From: Prosthecobacter vanneervenii
Lineage (GTDB): Bacteria > Verrucomicrobiota > Verrucomicrobiia > Verrucomicrobiales > Verrucomicrobiaceae
Assembly: GCF_014203095.1 (NCBI RefSeq)
Contig: NZ_JACHIG010000002.1
Span: 611,695-675,694 of the forward strand
DNA: 64,000 bases
Direction: 5' to 3'
The position numbers and the translations under genes are program-made. Below, one piece after another: positions 51,356 through 60,041 of this stretch (positions within the stretch are counted from its first letter, which is position 1; every line of letters begins with the position of its first letter). The notes beneath the pieces were generated by a model. It worked only from the letters and a program-made list of their open reading frames with translations, searched no databases and was not told the DNA's origin.

Positions 51356-53773
51356 ATGATCTCCCCTGACCAATACGAAAAGCTCGGCTCCTTCTACCTC
51401 GGCCGTGAGTATGACCTTAAAACCAAAAAGGTGCAGGATGACCTCATCCTCTACGACTCCAAGGACCTCGTGACGCACGGCGTCGTCCTCGGCATGACGG
51501 GCAGCGGCAAGACCGGCCTGTGCCTCGCGCTGCTCGAAGAAGCGGCGATGGATGGGGTGCCCGTCATCGCCATCGATCCCAAGGGAGACATCGGCAATGC
51601 GCTGCTCACCTTCCCCAACCTCACGCCGCAGGAATTCCGCCCGTGGATCAATGAGGACGAGGCACGCCGCAAAGGCCAGTCTCCAGACGACTACGCCGCC
51701 GCCCAATCTGCGCTCTGGCAAAAGGGCCTGGGTGAGTGGGGACAAAGCGCCGAGCGCATCCAGAAACTGCGCGCCACGGTGGACATGGCCATCTACACCC
51801 CCGGCAGCAATGCAGGCCTGCCCGTATCCATCCTCAGCTCTCTCAACTGCCCGCCTGCTGAAGTGATGGACGATGCCGAAGCGCTGGCCGACCGCATCGA
51901 GAGCACCGTATCCTCCCTGCTCGGCCTCATCGGCGTGGAGGCCGATCCCGTGCAGTCGCCTGAGCACATCCTGCTCAGCAACATCGTCTCCACCTGCTGG
52001 AAGAAAGGTCAAAACCTCAGTCTCGAAAATCTGGTGCGCCAGATCCAGCAGCCACCGCTGCGGAAGATCGGCGTGGTCGATCTTGAAAGCTTCTTCCCCG
52101 AGACCAAGCGCACCGCCCTGGCCATGAAGCTGAACAACCTGCTGGCCTCCCCCGGCTTCAGCACCTGGCTGGAGGGCGAGCCACTGGACATCCAGCGCAT
52201 GTACTACACGCCCGAGGGCAAGCCGCGCATCACCATCTTCTGCATCGCTCATCTGAGCGATACCGAGCGCATGTTCTTCGTATCGCTGCTGATGAATCAG
52301 CTCCTGGGCTGGATGCGCGCACAGCAGGGCACCACCTCCCTGCGCTCCATCTTCTACATGGACGAGATCTACGGCTACCTGCCCCCCACGGCCATGCCGC
52401 CGTCCAAGAAGCCGCTGATGATCCTGCTCAAGCAGGCGCGCGCTTTTGGCCTTGGCATCCTGCTGGCCACACAAAACCCAGCCGACCTGGACTACAAGGC
52501 ACTGGCCAACATCGGCACGTGGTGGCTCGGACGCCTGCAAACGGAACGCGACAAGATGCGCGTGCTCGATGGACTGGAAGGCGCGGCCAATACCGCCGGT
52601 GGAAAGTTTGACCGGCAGGAGATGGAGCAGACGCTCGCCGGGCTGGGCAACCGCGTCTTCCTCATGAACAATGTGCATGAAGACCACCCCGTGATCTTCA
52701 CCGTGCGCTGGCTCATGAGTTATCTAAGCGGACCTCTCTCACGTCCGCAGATCAAAGCCCTCATGGACCCGCTGCGCCCGCGGGCCGGAGCCAATGCAGC
52801 CGCCGCTGCCGCAGCCGAGGACGATGGCTTCGCCCCTCCAGGCACGACCAGTGCCGCCGCCGGAGACCGCAACACGCTGCGCCCCAAGCTGCCCGAAACC
52901 GCCACCGAACTCTTCCAGCCGAGCGATGACGACGGCGAGCGCATCACTTACACACCCGCCATCCTGCGCAGCGCCACAGTGGTGTTTGACGATGCCAAGC
53001 GCAAGATCAGCGGCCGCGGCACAGTCACGCTCGTCAACGAGATCGACATCGAGAAGCAGAAGGTTCTTTGGGACAAGTTTGTCGATGTGCCCAAGGACGA
53101 CGATCTCTCCAAATACGAGTCCGAGCCCAAAGAAAACGCCGCCTATGCCGACCTCCCCGGTCCAGCGCTGAAAAGCACCACCTACACCAGCATCAAGAAA
53201 GACTTCGCCGACTGGGTCTTTGCGAATCACAGCCTGGAGGTCTTTTACTCGCCGTTGCTGGAGGCCTACTCCAATCCCGGTGAGAAGCAGGACGAGTTCA
53301 AAGCCCGCATTACGCAGACCGCACGTGAGCAACGCGATGCCGCCATTGAGGAACTGCGCACCAAGACCGTCAAGGCCATGAAGTCCTTGCAGGACAAGGC
53401 GGAGAAAGCCGCCGGCAAGGTGGACGTGCAGCAGGCGCAGTCCAGCGGTGCCAAGCTAAGCGCCGCCGTTCAGATCGGCAGTACTCTGCTGGGCATGTTC
53501 ATGGGCCGCAAAGGCAGCGCTGTAAAAGCCAGCACCATCACCAGCGCCTCCCACGCCTGGAAAGAAAGCCAGGACGTCAAAGCTGCACAAAACGAACTGG
53601 ACGCCCTCAAGGCCGACATCGCCGAACTGGAAAAACAGATCGCCGACAACACTCAGAAAATCCGCGACCAGTACGATCCCGCCACGCTGACCTTTGAAAC
53701 CTTCAAGCTCACCCCGATGAAGAAAAACATCCAGGTGACCGCGACGGGGATTTTGTGGCTGGCGAGGTCTTAG
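51356..53773 (+). CDS. HerA/FtsK-like ATPase with C-terminal coiled coil
   Basis: An 805-residue P-loop ATPase of the HerA-like (DUF87/DUF853) group. The nucleotide site is GMTGSGKTG (46-54) and VIAIDPKGDIGNALLTF. Walker B is IFYMDEIYGYLPP with Asp336/Glu337, and the sensor segment is LATQNPADLDYKALANIGTWWLGRLQTERDK. From about residue 490 an Ala/Pro-rich linker leads to a C-terminal region with a long charged coiled coil (about 735-790: NELDALKADIAELEKQIADN). HerA-type pumps move DNA or proteins; no nuclease gene is adjacent. The ATG at 51356 was chosen over a long upstream extension that overlaps the divergent peptidase gene. The small next gene may be its partner. Confidence 0.85.
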   Translation: MISPDQYEKLGSFYLGREYDLKTKKVQDDLILYDSKDLVTHGVVLGMTGSGKTGLCLALLEEAAMDGVPVIAIDPKGDIGNALLTFPNLTPQEFRPWINEDEARRKGQSPDDYAAAQSALWQKGLGEWGQSAERIQKLRATVDMAIYTPGSNAGLPVSILSSLNCPPAEVMDDAEALADRIESTVSSLLGLIGVEADPVQSPEHILLSNIVSTCWKKGQNLSLENLVRQIQQPPLRKIGVVDLESFFPETKRTALAMKLNNLLASPGFSTWLEGEPLDIQRMYYTPEGKPRITIFCIAHLSDTERMFFVSLLMNQLLGWMRAQQGTTSLRSIFYMDEIYGYLPPTAMPPSKKPLMILLKQARAFGLGILLATQNPADLDYKALANIGTWWLGRLQTERDKMRVLDGLEGAANTAGGKFDRQEMEQTLAGLGNRVFLMNNVHEDHPVIFTVRWLMSYLSGPLSRPQIKALMDPLRPRAGANAAAAAAAEDDGFAPPGTTSAAAGDRNTLRPKLPETATELFQPSDDDGERITYTPAILRSATVVFDDAKRKISGRGTVTLVNEIDIEKQKVLWDKFVDVPKDDDLSKYESEPKENAAYADLPGPALKSTTYTSIKKDFADWVFANHSLEVFYSPLLEAYSNPGEKQDEFKARITQTAREQRDAAIEELRTKTVKAMKSLQDKAEKAAGKVDVQQAQSSGAKLSAAVQIGSTLLGMFMGRKGSAVKASTITSASHAWKESQDVKAAQNELDALKADIAELEKQIADNTQKIRDQYDPATLTFETFKLTPMKKNIQVTATGILWLARS

Positions 53774-53792
53774 CTTCGACATTCACAACAAC

Positions 53793-54122
53793 ATGGCCTT
53801 TATCATCCAAGCATGGCGCGAATTTTGGCTCAGCCATCGTCTGCGCAGAGCCATTGAGAAGCAGGCCGCGCGACTCTTTGACATTACGGAGAGGAAGGTT
53901 GTTGTGGAAATACTGGCCTGTAGCACCTTTCCATTGCTGGAACAGCGCAGAGCCGAATCACTGCGCGTCAAACTGGCAATCCTCATTCTTTCCCAAGGAA
54001 AGCAGGAACGATTTCAAGAGATGCTGGCACTGGCCACGCGCGACTGGCGCGACGTGCTAATGGCTGCGGACATGGGTTGGCCCAACTGGCAAGAAATACT
54101 GCAGCGCAAAGGAGTATGGTGA
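53793..54122 (+). CDS. Small helical protein next to HerA-like ATPase
   Basis: A 109-residue all-helical basic protein (WREFWLSHRLRRAIEKQAARLFDITERKVVVEILACSTFP), not recognised. The motif DWRDVLMAADMGWPNWQEIL at the C terminus is Trp-rich. No signal peptide. It starts 19 nt after the HerA-like ATPase on the same strand, so it may be in the same operon; a role as its partner is only a positional guess. Confidence 0.6.
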   Translation: MAFIIQAWREFWLSHRLRRAIEKQAARLFDITERKVVVEILACSTFPLLEQRRAESLRVKLAILILSQGKQERFQEMLALATRDWRDVLMAADMGWPNWQEILQRKGVW

Positions 54123-54146
54123 TTTAACCCACTCCTCGCACTCGGC

Positions 54147-55310
54147 TCAATACACATCCCGCCGGTACCTCTTCGCCTCCTTCATCGCATGCACGTACGC
54201 GGCGGCTTCATCCACTGTTTTGCGACCCTGCTGCTCCACGATGGTGTGCAGCGCCTTGTCCACATCACTCGCCATGCGTGCGGCATCGCCGCAAACATAG
54301 AAGATGGCGCCCTGCTCCAGCCAGGCCCAGAACTCCGCGCTGTTTTCCAGCATCTTGTGCTGCACGTAGATTTTCTCAGCCTGATCACGGCTCCAAGCCG
54401 TGCTGAACTTCGTCAACGTGCCGTCAGCAAGATAGCCTTCAAACTCATCCTTGTAGAAGAAGCAGGACTTGGAGCTGACCTCTCCAAAGAACAGCCAGGC
54501 CTTGCCCTTGGCATTCGTCGCCTTGCGCTCTTCCAAAAAAGCACGGAAGGGAGCGATGCCCGTTCCCGGCCCGCACATGATGATGGGCGTCTCATCCTGC
54601 GGCTCAGGCAGGCGGAAGCCCTTTCCATGATTCACAAAGCAAGGAATCAGCGTTTTATTCGGCGTCACACGCTCTGCGAGGAAGGTGGAGCACACACCAC
54701 CGCGTGCACGATTGTGGCTGGTGTAGCGCACTGTGGCCACAGTCAGGTGCACCTCTTCCGGGTGCGCTTTCTGGCTGCTGCTAATGGAATACAAACGAAT
54801 GTTCAGCTTCTTCTGCGTGGCCATGAACTCATCCGGCGTGAATTTCGCGATGGGATTCTCCAGCAGCAGGTCCACCACAAAGCGGCCCCAGAGGTACTCT
54901 TTGAGAGCCTCTTTCTTCTCCGGCACGCTGAGATCTGCCAGCAAGGTGTCACCATCCGTCTTTTCCACGATGGCCTTGATGAGCTTGTTGTCGATCTCGG
55001 TGATGAGCGCTCCTTCTGTCAGCGCCTGCCGGATCGGCACCTCAACACCCGTCTTGGGATGCTTCACGATCTCTGCACCGGAGAAGCCGAGCGCGTCCAG
55101 CGTGTCCTGGACCAGCGCCGGATCATTCGTAGGCTGCACAGCCAGCGAGTCCCCAGGCGTGTATTCCAGCCCTGAGCCAGCCAGATCGATCTCATAGTGA
55201 GCGGTGTGCTTGGGTGCATCCGGTCCGGAGAGATTGTACATCCGCTTCACCTTGGCGATGCAGGGATTTTTCACGTTATAGACAGGCTTTCCAGCTTCGG
55301 GTGTGCTCAT
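54147..55310 (-). CDS. CysJ-like flavoprotein reductase lacking the flavodoxin domain
   Basis: A 387-residue protein that matches the C-terminal two thirds of sulfite-reductase flavoprotein CysJ. An FAD-binding, connecting and NADP-binding module runs from NPCIAKVKRMYNLSG to the C terminus RYRRDVY. The FAD site is RLYSISSS and GGVCSTFL, and the NADP site has GPGTGIAPFRAFL and FYVCGDAARMASDV. The N-terminal FMN-binding flavodoxin domain of CysJ is absent, so electrons must pass to a separate carrier. CysI is not adjacent. It converges with the small helical protein gene and lies 46 nt from creC. Confidence 0.87.
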   Translation of the reverse strand: MSTPEAGKPVYNVKNPCIAKVKRMYNLSGPDAPKHTAHYEIDLAGSGLEYTPGDSLAVQPTNDPALVQDTLDALGFSGAEIVKHPKTGVEVPIRQALTEGALITEIDNKLIKAIVEKTDGDTLLADLSVPEKKEALKEYLWGRFVVDLLLENPIAKFTPDEFMATQKKLNIRLYSISSSQKAHPEEVHLTVATVRYTSHNRARGGVCSTFLAERVTPNKTLIPCFVNHGKGFRLPEPQDETPIIMCGPGTGIAPFRAFLEERKATNAKGKAWLFFGEVSSKSCFFYKDEFEGYLADGTLTKFSTAWSRDQAEKIYVQHKMLENSAEFWAWLEQGAIFYVCGDAARMASDVDKALHTIVEQQGRKTVDEAAAYVHAMKEAKRYRRDVY

Positions 55311-55356
55311 GCACGGAGCCTATAAAGGCGGCCCGCCATTGTCAAACCTGCCCTCT

Positions 55357-56784
55357 TCAGCCTGGAAGGATCAGCATGGCCTTGGCACCTGCTGTGCCTT
55401 CGCGATTGGTTAGCTCCACGCTGCCACCATGCAGCTGCGCCACCTCTTTCACAAAGCAGAGCCCCAGGCCGGTGCTCTTCTTGCCGCTGTCCGGACGCGG
55501 CAGCGAGTAAAAGCGCTCAAACACACGCTCGCGCGCATAGTCAGGAATGCCCGGCCCGCAGTCCTCGATTTCAATCGTCACCTTGGAATCAAAGCGGTAG
55601 CCTCGTGCGATGATCACGCTGTCCTTGGGCGCAAAGTCGATGGCATTTTGCAGCAGATTGCCAACGGCCAGCTCCAGCAGCCAGGGGTCCCCTTTGATCA
55701 TGAGGTCTGCAGCCATGTCACGTTCCAGCCGCACCTCCTTGGCCTGTGCGATCAGCGCTAGATGATCCCAGGCACAATCAAACACCGCAGCCAGATTCAC
55801 CATCTCATGAGTCTCCAGCTTTTTCTGCTTCTCCAGCGCGGCCAGGTGTAGCAGGCGCTCCAGCAGATCGCGCAGACGGGCGGCCTCAGTGCGGATGTTT
55901 TGCAGAAAGCGCGCACGCTTGGGCTCCGGCACATCGCCCTGCAAAATCTCGCCCGCGCCCAGGATGGCTGCCACGGGGCTCTTCAGCTCATGCGTGAGGC
56001 TCTGAACATAGTGCTCCACATATTCACGCCCCTCCAGAGCATCACGCATGTCTTCCAGCGCACGGGCCAGCGTCTTCATTTGATGCCCCGGCATGTGCGG
56101 CAGCGATGAGCGCTCTCCCCGGCTCACCGCGAGCGCATGTTGCGTCAGCTGTTCCAGGGGCCGCGTGGCCCAGCGTGCCGCCAGGTAGATGCCCAGCAGC
56201 ATCAGCAGCACCGTGGTGATCACTGACCACTTCAGCCAGCGCTCCGTTTCCCACACAAAGGCCAGCACTCCGCGCTGCGGCTTGGCCACGCTCAGCATGC
56301 CGATGATTTTGCCCTCATGTCTGATCGGCGCGCCCACATACATCACGATGGAAAGAGGATCGTAGTCACTCACACGGCTGGATCGTGCCCCATACTGCCC
56401 TGTCAGCGTCAGGTTCACATCGCGATGGTTCGAGATAGCACCCGGTTTTTCAATGCCTGCCGAATCAAATAGCACCCGCCCCTGCGCATCGGTCACATAC
56501 ACCTGCATGTCCACCTTGGCCTTGCGCAGATTGTAGATCTGCGCATTCAGCTGGCGCTGCTGTGCGGCGCGCACCGCCTTTTCCACCGCCTGCGGCTTCA
56601 GCACACCATCCTCCGCATCAGCAGCAATGATCTCGGCGAGGATGTTGGCCACATCCACCATCGGCTCCTCGATGGCCTCAAAGTACTGCCGCTCCACACG
56701 ATGGATGAGCTGCGTGGAAAGCAGCAGCAGCCCCACCGTCGTCACCACGGCAAAGCCCAGCATAAAGCGCGCAGTCAGGCTCAT
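55357..56784 (-). CDS. creC: Sensor histidine kinase CreC-like
   Basis: A 475-residue membrane sensor. TM1 is about residues 8-26 and TM2 about 185-205, enclosing a 160-residue periplasmic sensor domain (with VYVTDAQGRVLFDSAG, a PAS-like cap). A HAMP segment (about 206-255, RPLEQLTQHALAVSRGE) follows, then HisKA LTHELKSPVAA with His265. The HATPase has NLLQNAIDFAPK, EDCGPGIPDYAR and STGLGLCFVKEV. The architecture and the short linkage to creB and a CreD-like gene match the cre locus, which responds to metabolic or cell-wall stress. It follows creB by 3 nt. Confidence 0.88.
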   Translation of the reverse strand: MSLTARFMLGFAVVTTVGLLLLSTQLIHRVERQYFEAIEEPMVDVANILAEIIAADAEDGVLKPQAVEKAVRAAQQRQLNAQIYNLRKAKVDMQVYVTDAQGRVLFDSAGIEKPGAISNHRDVNLTLTGQYGARSSRVSDYDPLSIVMYVGAPIRHEGKIIGMLSVAKPQRGVLAFVWETERWLKWSVITTVLLMLLGIYLAARWATRPLEQLTQHALAVSRGERSSLPHMPGHQMKTLARALEDMRDALEGREYVEHYVQSLTHELKSPVAAILGAGEILQGDVPEPKRARFLQNIRTEAARLRDLLERLLHLAALEKQKKLETHEMVNLAAVFDCAWDHLALIAQAKEVRLERDMAADLMIKGDPWLLELAVGNLLQNAIDFAPKDSVIIARGYRFDSKVTIEIEDCGPGIPDYARERVFERFYSLPRPDSGKKSTGLGLCFVKEVAQLHGGSVELTNREGTAGAKAMLILPG

Positions 56785-56787
56785 GCG

Positions 56788-57483
56788 TCAGTCAGGCCAG
56801 GTTTCCAGCAATGAGTAGCCCATGCCACGATGGGTCACGATGGGCTCCAGCCCCGCACGCACGCCACGCATGCGGGCGCGCAGCGTCTTCACATGCGTGT
56901 CCACCGTGCGCTCCATGGAGGCGTCCGGCTCCTCGGAGGCATGGTCCATCAGCTGCTCGCGGCTGAAGACACGGCCCGGATGCGCCGCAAAGGCCTTGAG
57001 CATGCGAAACTCATAGCGCGAGAGATTCAGCGCTGTGCCGTAGTAGATGGCCTGGCAGCGTACGTCATCGATCACGAGCGGCACCGTCGTATCCGGCCGC
57101 TGCGCAGGCAGCGGCACGGCGGACACACGCCGCAGGATGGCGCGCACTCGGGCCACCAGTTCGCGCGGGCTGAAGGGCTTCACCACATAGTCATCTCCGC
57201 CGATCTCCAGCCCCACCACGCGGTCCACCTCGCTGGACCGTGCGGTGAGAAAGAGCACCGGCAGCGCCCTCGTCTTGCGGATCTCCCGGCACACCTCAAA
57301 GCCTGTCATGTCCGGCAGCCCCACATCCAGAATCACGAGGTTGAATTCCTGCGCCTTCATGAGGTCCAGCGCCGCACGCCCCGTGGCAGCAGTGCTCACG
57401 ACAAAGCCATCGGCTTCGAGCGCATAGACGACATTTTCACAAATGGAGGGCTCGTCTTCGACAATGAGTATTTTGGCAGACAT
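56788..57483 (-). CDS. creB: OmpR-type response regulator CreB-like
   Basis: A 231-residue regulator with a receiver domain (Asp10, phosphoacceptor Asp53 in LVILDVGLPD, Lys in DDYVVKPFSPREL) and a winged-helix DNA-binding domain (about 130-228, ending THRGMGYSLLE). OmpR/PhoB-type regulators bind direct repeats with 11-bp spacing, and such an array is found at 59982-60019 ahead of this gene group. It lies 105 bp downstream of the CreD-like gene and 3 nt ahead of creC. Confidence 0.9.
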   Translation of the reverse strand: MSAKILIVEDEPSICENVVYALEADGFVVSTAATGRAALDLMKAQEFNLVILDVGLPDMTGFEVCREIRKTRALPVLFLTARSSEVDRVVGLEIGGDDYVVKPFSPRELVARVRAILRRVSAVPLPAQRPDTTVPLVIDDVRCQAIYYGTALNLSRYEFRMLKAFAAHPGRVFSREQLMDHASEEPDASMERTVDTHVKTLRARMRGVRAGLEPIVTHRGMGYSLLETWPD

Positions 57484-57588
57484 TTAGGCTGTGGGTGGAT
57501 TGTTGAACCGCCGGACTCCTGCGGACAAGACGCATGTGCAAAATTTGCTCACCAGCACGTCCCATCAGCAGTCTTTCTTGGCAGGGAC

Positions 57589-58773
57589 TCAGGCCAACTT
57601 CGGGGAGACTTCCCCCAGCCTCTGGCTCCAGTCCACCTTGGCCGTCAGCGCCATCAGCACAGCCAGCGTCACGACACCACCCAGCGTGAGCGTCAGACCC
57701 GTGAGTCCCTTGAAGAAAAAGCTGTAGCTGAAGAGCACCATGTAGGAGACCTGCGCCGCCACCCCCACACGAAAGAGAAACTCCCCAGCCGCCGCACGCA
57801 GATACCCGCACACCAGCAGCAGCGAAACAGTAGCCGCGAGCACAAAGCTCAGATGCACCGGCATCAGATCCAGCATGTAGGAAAACAGCAGAGGAAAGGC
57901 AAAGAAGCCTGCTGCGAGAAAGAAGTAGTTCACAGGATGCAGCGATACCCCGCGCGAGGTGGCCGTGATGATGACCACCACAAAAAACATCAGCAGCGAG
58001 AGCGGCGAATAACGGGAGATCTGCGCCGCCACCGGTCCGGCATTAAGTTCGCGCGGCATCTCCATGCCGATGCCAGGCGCGGAGATGGCGTCTTCATATT
58101 TCCACACCAGCTCCATGCCCTTCTCTGTCGGCCTGCGATCCGTTGGCGAGCTGACCGGAAAATTCACATCCGTGAAATCCGTGTTCATGGTCAGCGTAAA
58201 GTCACGGATGCGGCTGGCATCTGAAAAGGCATAATCCCAGACATCCATGCCACGGCATTCATAGCTCAGCTCCACCGGAATGCTCTCTCCCGGAGCCAGT
58301 TGCACGCTGTCGGTCATGGCCCCCTCCAGCGGTGCAGCCACAGACCGACGTGCGGCAGTCCCTTCCCCCAGGGTAAAGCGGATTTTGTCCAGCAGCGTCT
58401 TTCCAGAGGGCAGATCAAAGCCGATGTGCAGTGTCTGCGTGATGGCCGTGGTATTGGTAAAGGTGTAGGCCCCGGCAAACTTCACGCCGTAGGTGCGCTG
58501 CCATAGCAGGCCCATCTTCACCGGCTGATACGCCAGCTGCACTTTCACATCACTCTTAGCTGGCTGGAGCACCATGCTGGTGCCGCTGGATGAGGTGTAT
58601 CTCGCCTGTGGATGTTTTTGCACCAGCCTCGGCCCCCAGCGTCCGCTCACGGTGTCTCCGGTTTCATAGCTCACATGCAAGGTGCGCTGGCTCACGACTG
58701 CTCCTAGCAGCCACCAGGCGATGGTGGTGCAGACAAAGATGACGGCGATGACGATAAGATGACTGTATTTCAT
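57589..58773 (-). CDS. creD: CreD-like inner-membrane protein
   Basis: A 394-residue inner-membrane protein. There is an N-terminal TM helix (about 6-26), a large beta-rich periplasmic domain (about 30-270) and a C-terminal bundle of about six helices (from SPLSLLMFFVVVIITATS to LTLTLGGVVTLAVLMALTAKVDW). The SLHPVNYFFLAAGFFAFPLLFSYMLDLMPVHLSFVLAATVSLLLVCGYL portion follows the CreD pattern. E. coli CreD is 450 residues; this form is a bit shorter. In E. coli creD is the strongest target of CreB. Here it lies upstream of creB and downstream of an unknown exported-protein gene on the same strand. Confidence 0.83.
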   Translation of the reverse strand: MKYSHLIVIAVIFVCTTIAWWLLGAVVSQRTLHVSYETGDTVSGRWGPRLVQKHPQARYTSSSGTSMVLQPAKSDVKVQLAYQPVKMGLLWQRTYGVKFAGAYTFTNTTAITQTLHIGFDLPSGKTLLDKIRFTLGEGTAARRSVAAPLEGAMTDSVQLAPGESIPVELSYECRGMDVWDYAFSDASRIRDFTLTMNTDFTDVNFPVSSPTDRRPTEKGMELVWKYEDAISAPGIGMEMPRELNAGPVAAQISRYSPLSLLMFFVVVIITATSRGVSLHPVNYFFLAAGFFAFPLLFSYMLDLMPVHLSFVLAATVSLLLVCGYLRAAAGEFLFRVGVAAQVSYMVLFSYSFFFKGLTGLTLTLGGVVTLAVLMALTAKVDWSQRLGEVSPKLA

Positions 58774-58806
58774 GACGGTGTTTGAGTTTGAAGGGTAGAA
58801 ATGAGA

Positions 58807-59958
58807 TCAGTTGCTGCTGCGTTTGCGGTAGGTGATGCGGGCCTGTGGCTGTTGATCGCGGCAGAGCGATTTGCGCAGATGCAGTCCGGTAGCGGTGGTC
58901 TTCTCAGAGACAGGGTCCACGTTGCCGCTAAAGCTCAGCTCGTAGGCCGTGGGCAGTTGCACATTCCAGTCGATCTGCTTCGCAAAGAGAGGCGTCTGTG
59001 GCAGAGCCAGCTCCAGCTCTCCCTCCGCAGTCTGCAGCGGCGGCAGCATGGCGGTGAAGGAAAACTTCACCTCAGACTCCGCGCCATCCGTGGCCGGATC
59101 ATCCAGCGGTATCTCCAGCCGCACGGCATCCTTCACCACCGGGCGCACAGGCTCGCCGTTCACATGGCATTGCAGCAGCTTCGCAGACTCGGGCAGCTTC
59201 AGTTCCAGCCGCGTGGTGTGATCATGCCGCACCAGCACCGCCCCCTCCGTCAGCACAGAGCCATCCCGCACCACCTCCGTGTTGTAGGTGGCTTCGGAGA
59301 TGATCGCATCATCCGTGCCGCTCGCAGCAGCAGGTTGCACCGGCTTGCGGCTGTCCTCGATGCTCAGCGTCACTTCGCCTCCTTGGGATGGCAGCGCCAC
59401 TTTTCCCGGAGCAGAGAGGCTCAGCGTGTTGGCCCCCTGCTGTAAGCGCATGTTTTTGCCATCCGGCAGCTCATTAAAAGTCAGCGCTGCTATCGGTGCA
59501 GGTGCCAGGTGCAGCACGGTCCCCTGCCCCGGTGCAGCCAGCGCAAAGGACAGCTTCACCTGCTGCGCCCCCGCCTTGTCCGTGATCAGGCAGATGTGTC
59601 CATCAGCCACCACCAGTCGCGCATCCTTTGGCTCCACCGCCGTCGCCCCCATCGTGGCACCCGCAAGGGGAATCGCATGCCAGCCACCGTCAAAGTTTTC
59701 CACCTGCATCTCAGCGGTCAGAGCTCCCGCCTTGGCATTGAGGTCATATAGCGCCGAGAGCAGTGCGGCCGTGATGGGTGGCGGCGGTGGCTTGGGCGGT
59801 TCTGGCGTCTCCTTGGGCAGCGTGGCCGCCACCAGACGCTTCAGCTCGCCGTAGGTGATGCGCACCTCGCTCTCATCGAGCGTGGCGCTGGTGACGGGCC
59901 GTGGGGTTTGCGCCAGCAGTGCGCCGGCGGACATCAGGAGGATGAGGAGTGCTTTCAT
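58807..59958 (-). CDS. Exported beta-rich protein in the cre-like operon
   Basis: A 383-residue protein with a signal peptide (KALLILLMSAGALLAQT, cleavage near residue 17) and a mostly beta-strand mature part. A Pro-rich stretch (PEPPKPPPPP) lies near residues 52-61. No family recognised; the strands (DARLVVADGHICLITDKAGAQQVKLSFALAAPGQGTVLHLAP; LELKLPESAKLLQCHVNGEPVRP) suggest one or two Ig-like domains. It is the first gene of the minus-strand cre-like cluster, 33 nt ahead of creD, has a good GAGGAG ribosome site, and is preceded by four TTCAY boxes at 59982-60019. Confidence 0.72.
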   Translation of the reverse strand: MKALLILLMSAGALLAQTPRPVTSATLDESEVRITYGELKRLVAATLPKETPEPPKPPPPPITAALLSALYDLNAKAGALTAEMQVENFDGGWHAIPLAGATMGATAVEPKDARLVVADGHICLITDKAGAQQVKLSFALAAPGQGTVLHLAPAPIAALTFNELPDGKNMRLQQGANTLSLSAPGKVALPSQGGEVTLSIEDSRKPVQPAAASGTDDAIISEATYNTEVVRDGSVLTEGAVLVRHDHTTRLELKLPESAKLLQCHVNGEPVRPVVKDAVRLEIPLDDPATDGAESEVKFSFTAMLPPLQTAEGELELALPQTPLFAKQIDWNVQLPTAYELSFSGNVDPVSEKTTATGLHLRKSLCRDQQPQARITYRKRSSN

Positions 59959-59981
59959 CGCTCCTCATCTTCAAAAGCGGC

Positions 59982-60019
59982 GTGAAACCTTGATGAACCG
60001 GAGATGAAATGATGATGAA
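59982..60019 (-). promoter_or_regulatory. Four 11-bp-spaced TTCAY boxes, candidate CreB operator
   Basis: On the minus strand TTCAT (60019-60015), TTCAT (60008-60004), TTCAT (59997-59993) and TTCAC (59986-59982) are each separated by exactly six bases, giving an 11-bp period. The cre tag of E. coli and the blr/cre tag of Aeromonas are TTCAC-N6-TTCAC, the same spacing. The array ends 24 nt upstream of the start codon of the exported protein gene that begins the cluster. Confidence 0.7.
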
Positions 60020-60041
60020 ATAATCGTGGACTGCAATCAGC

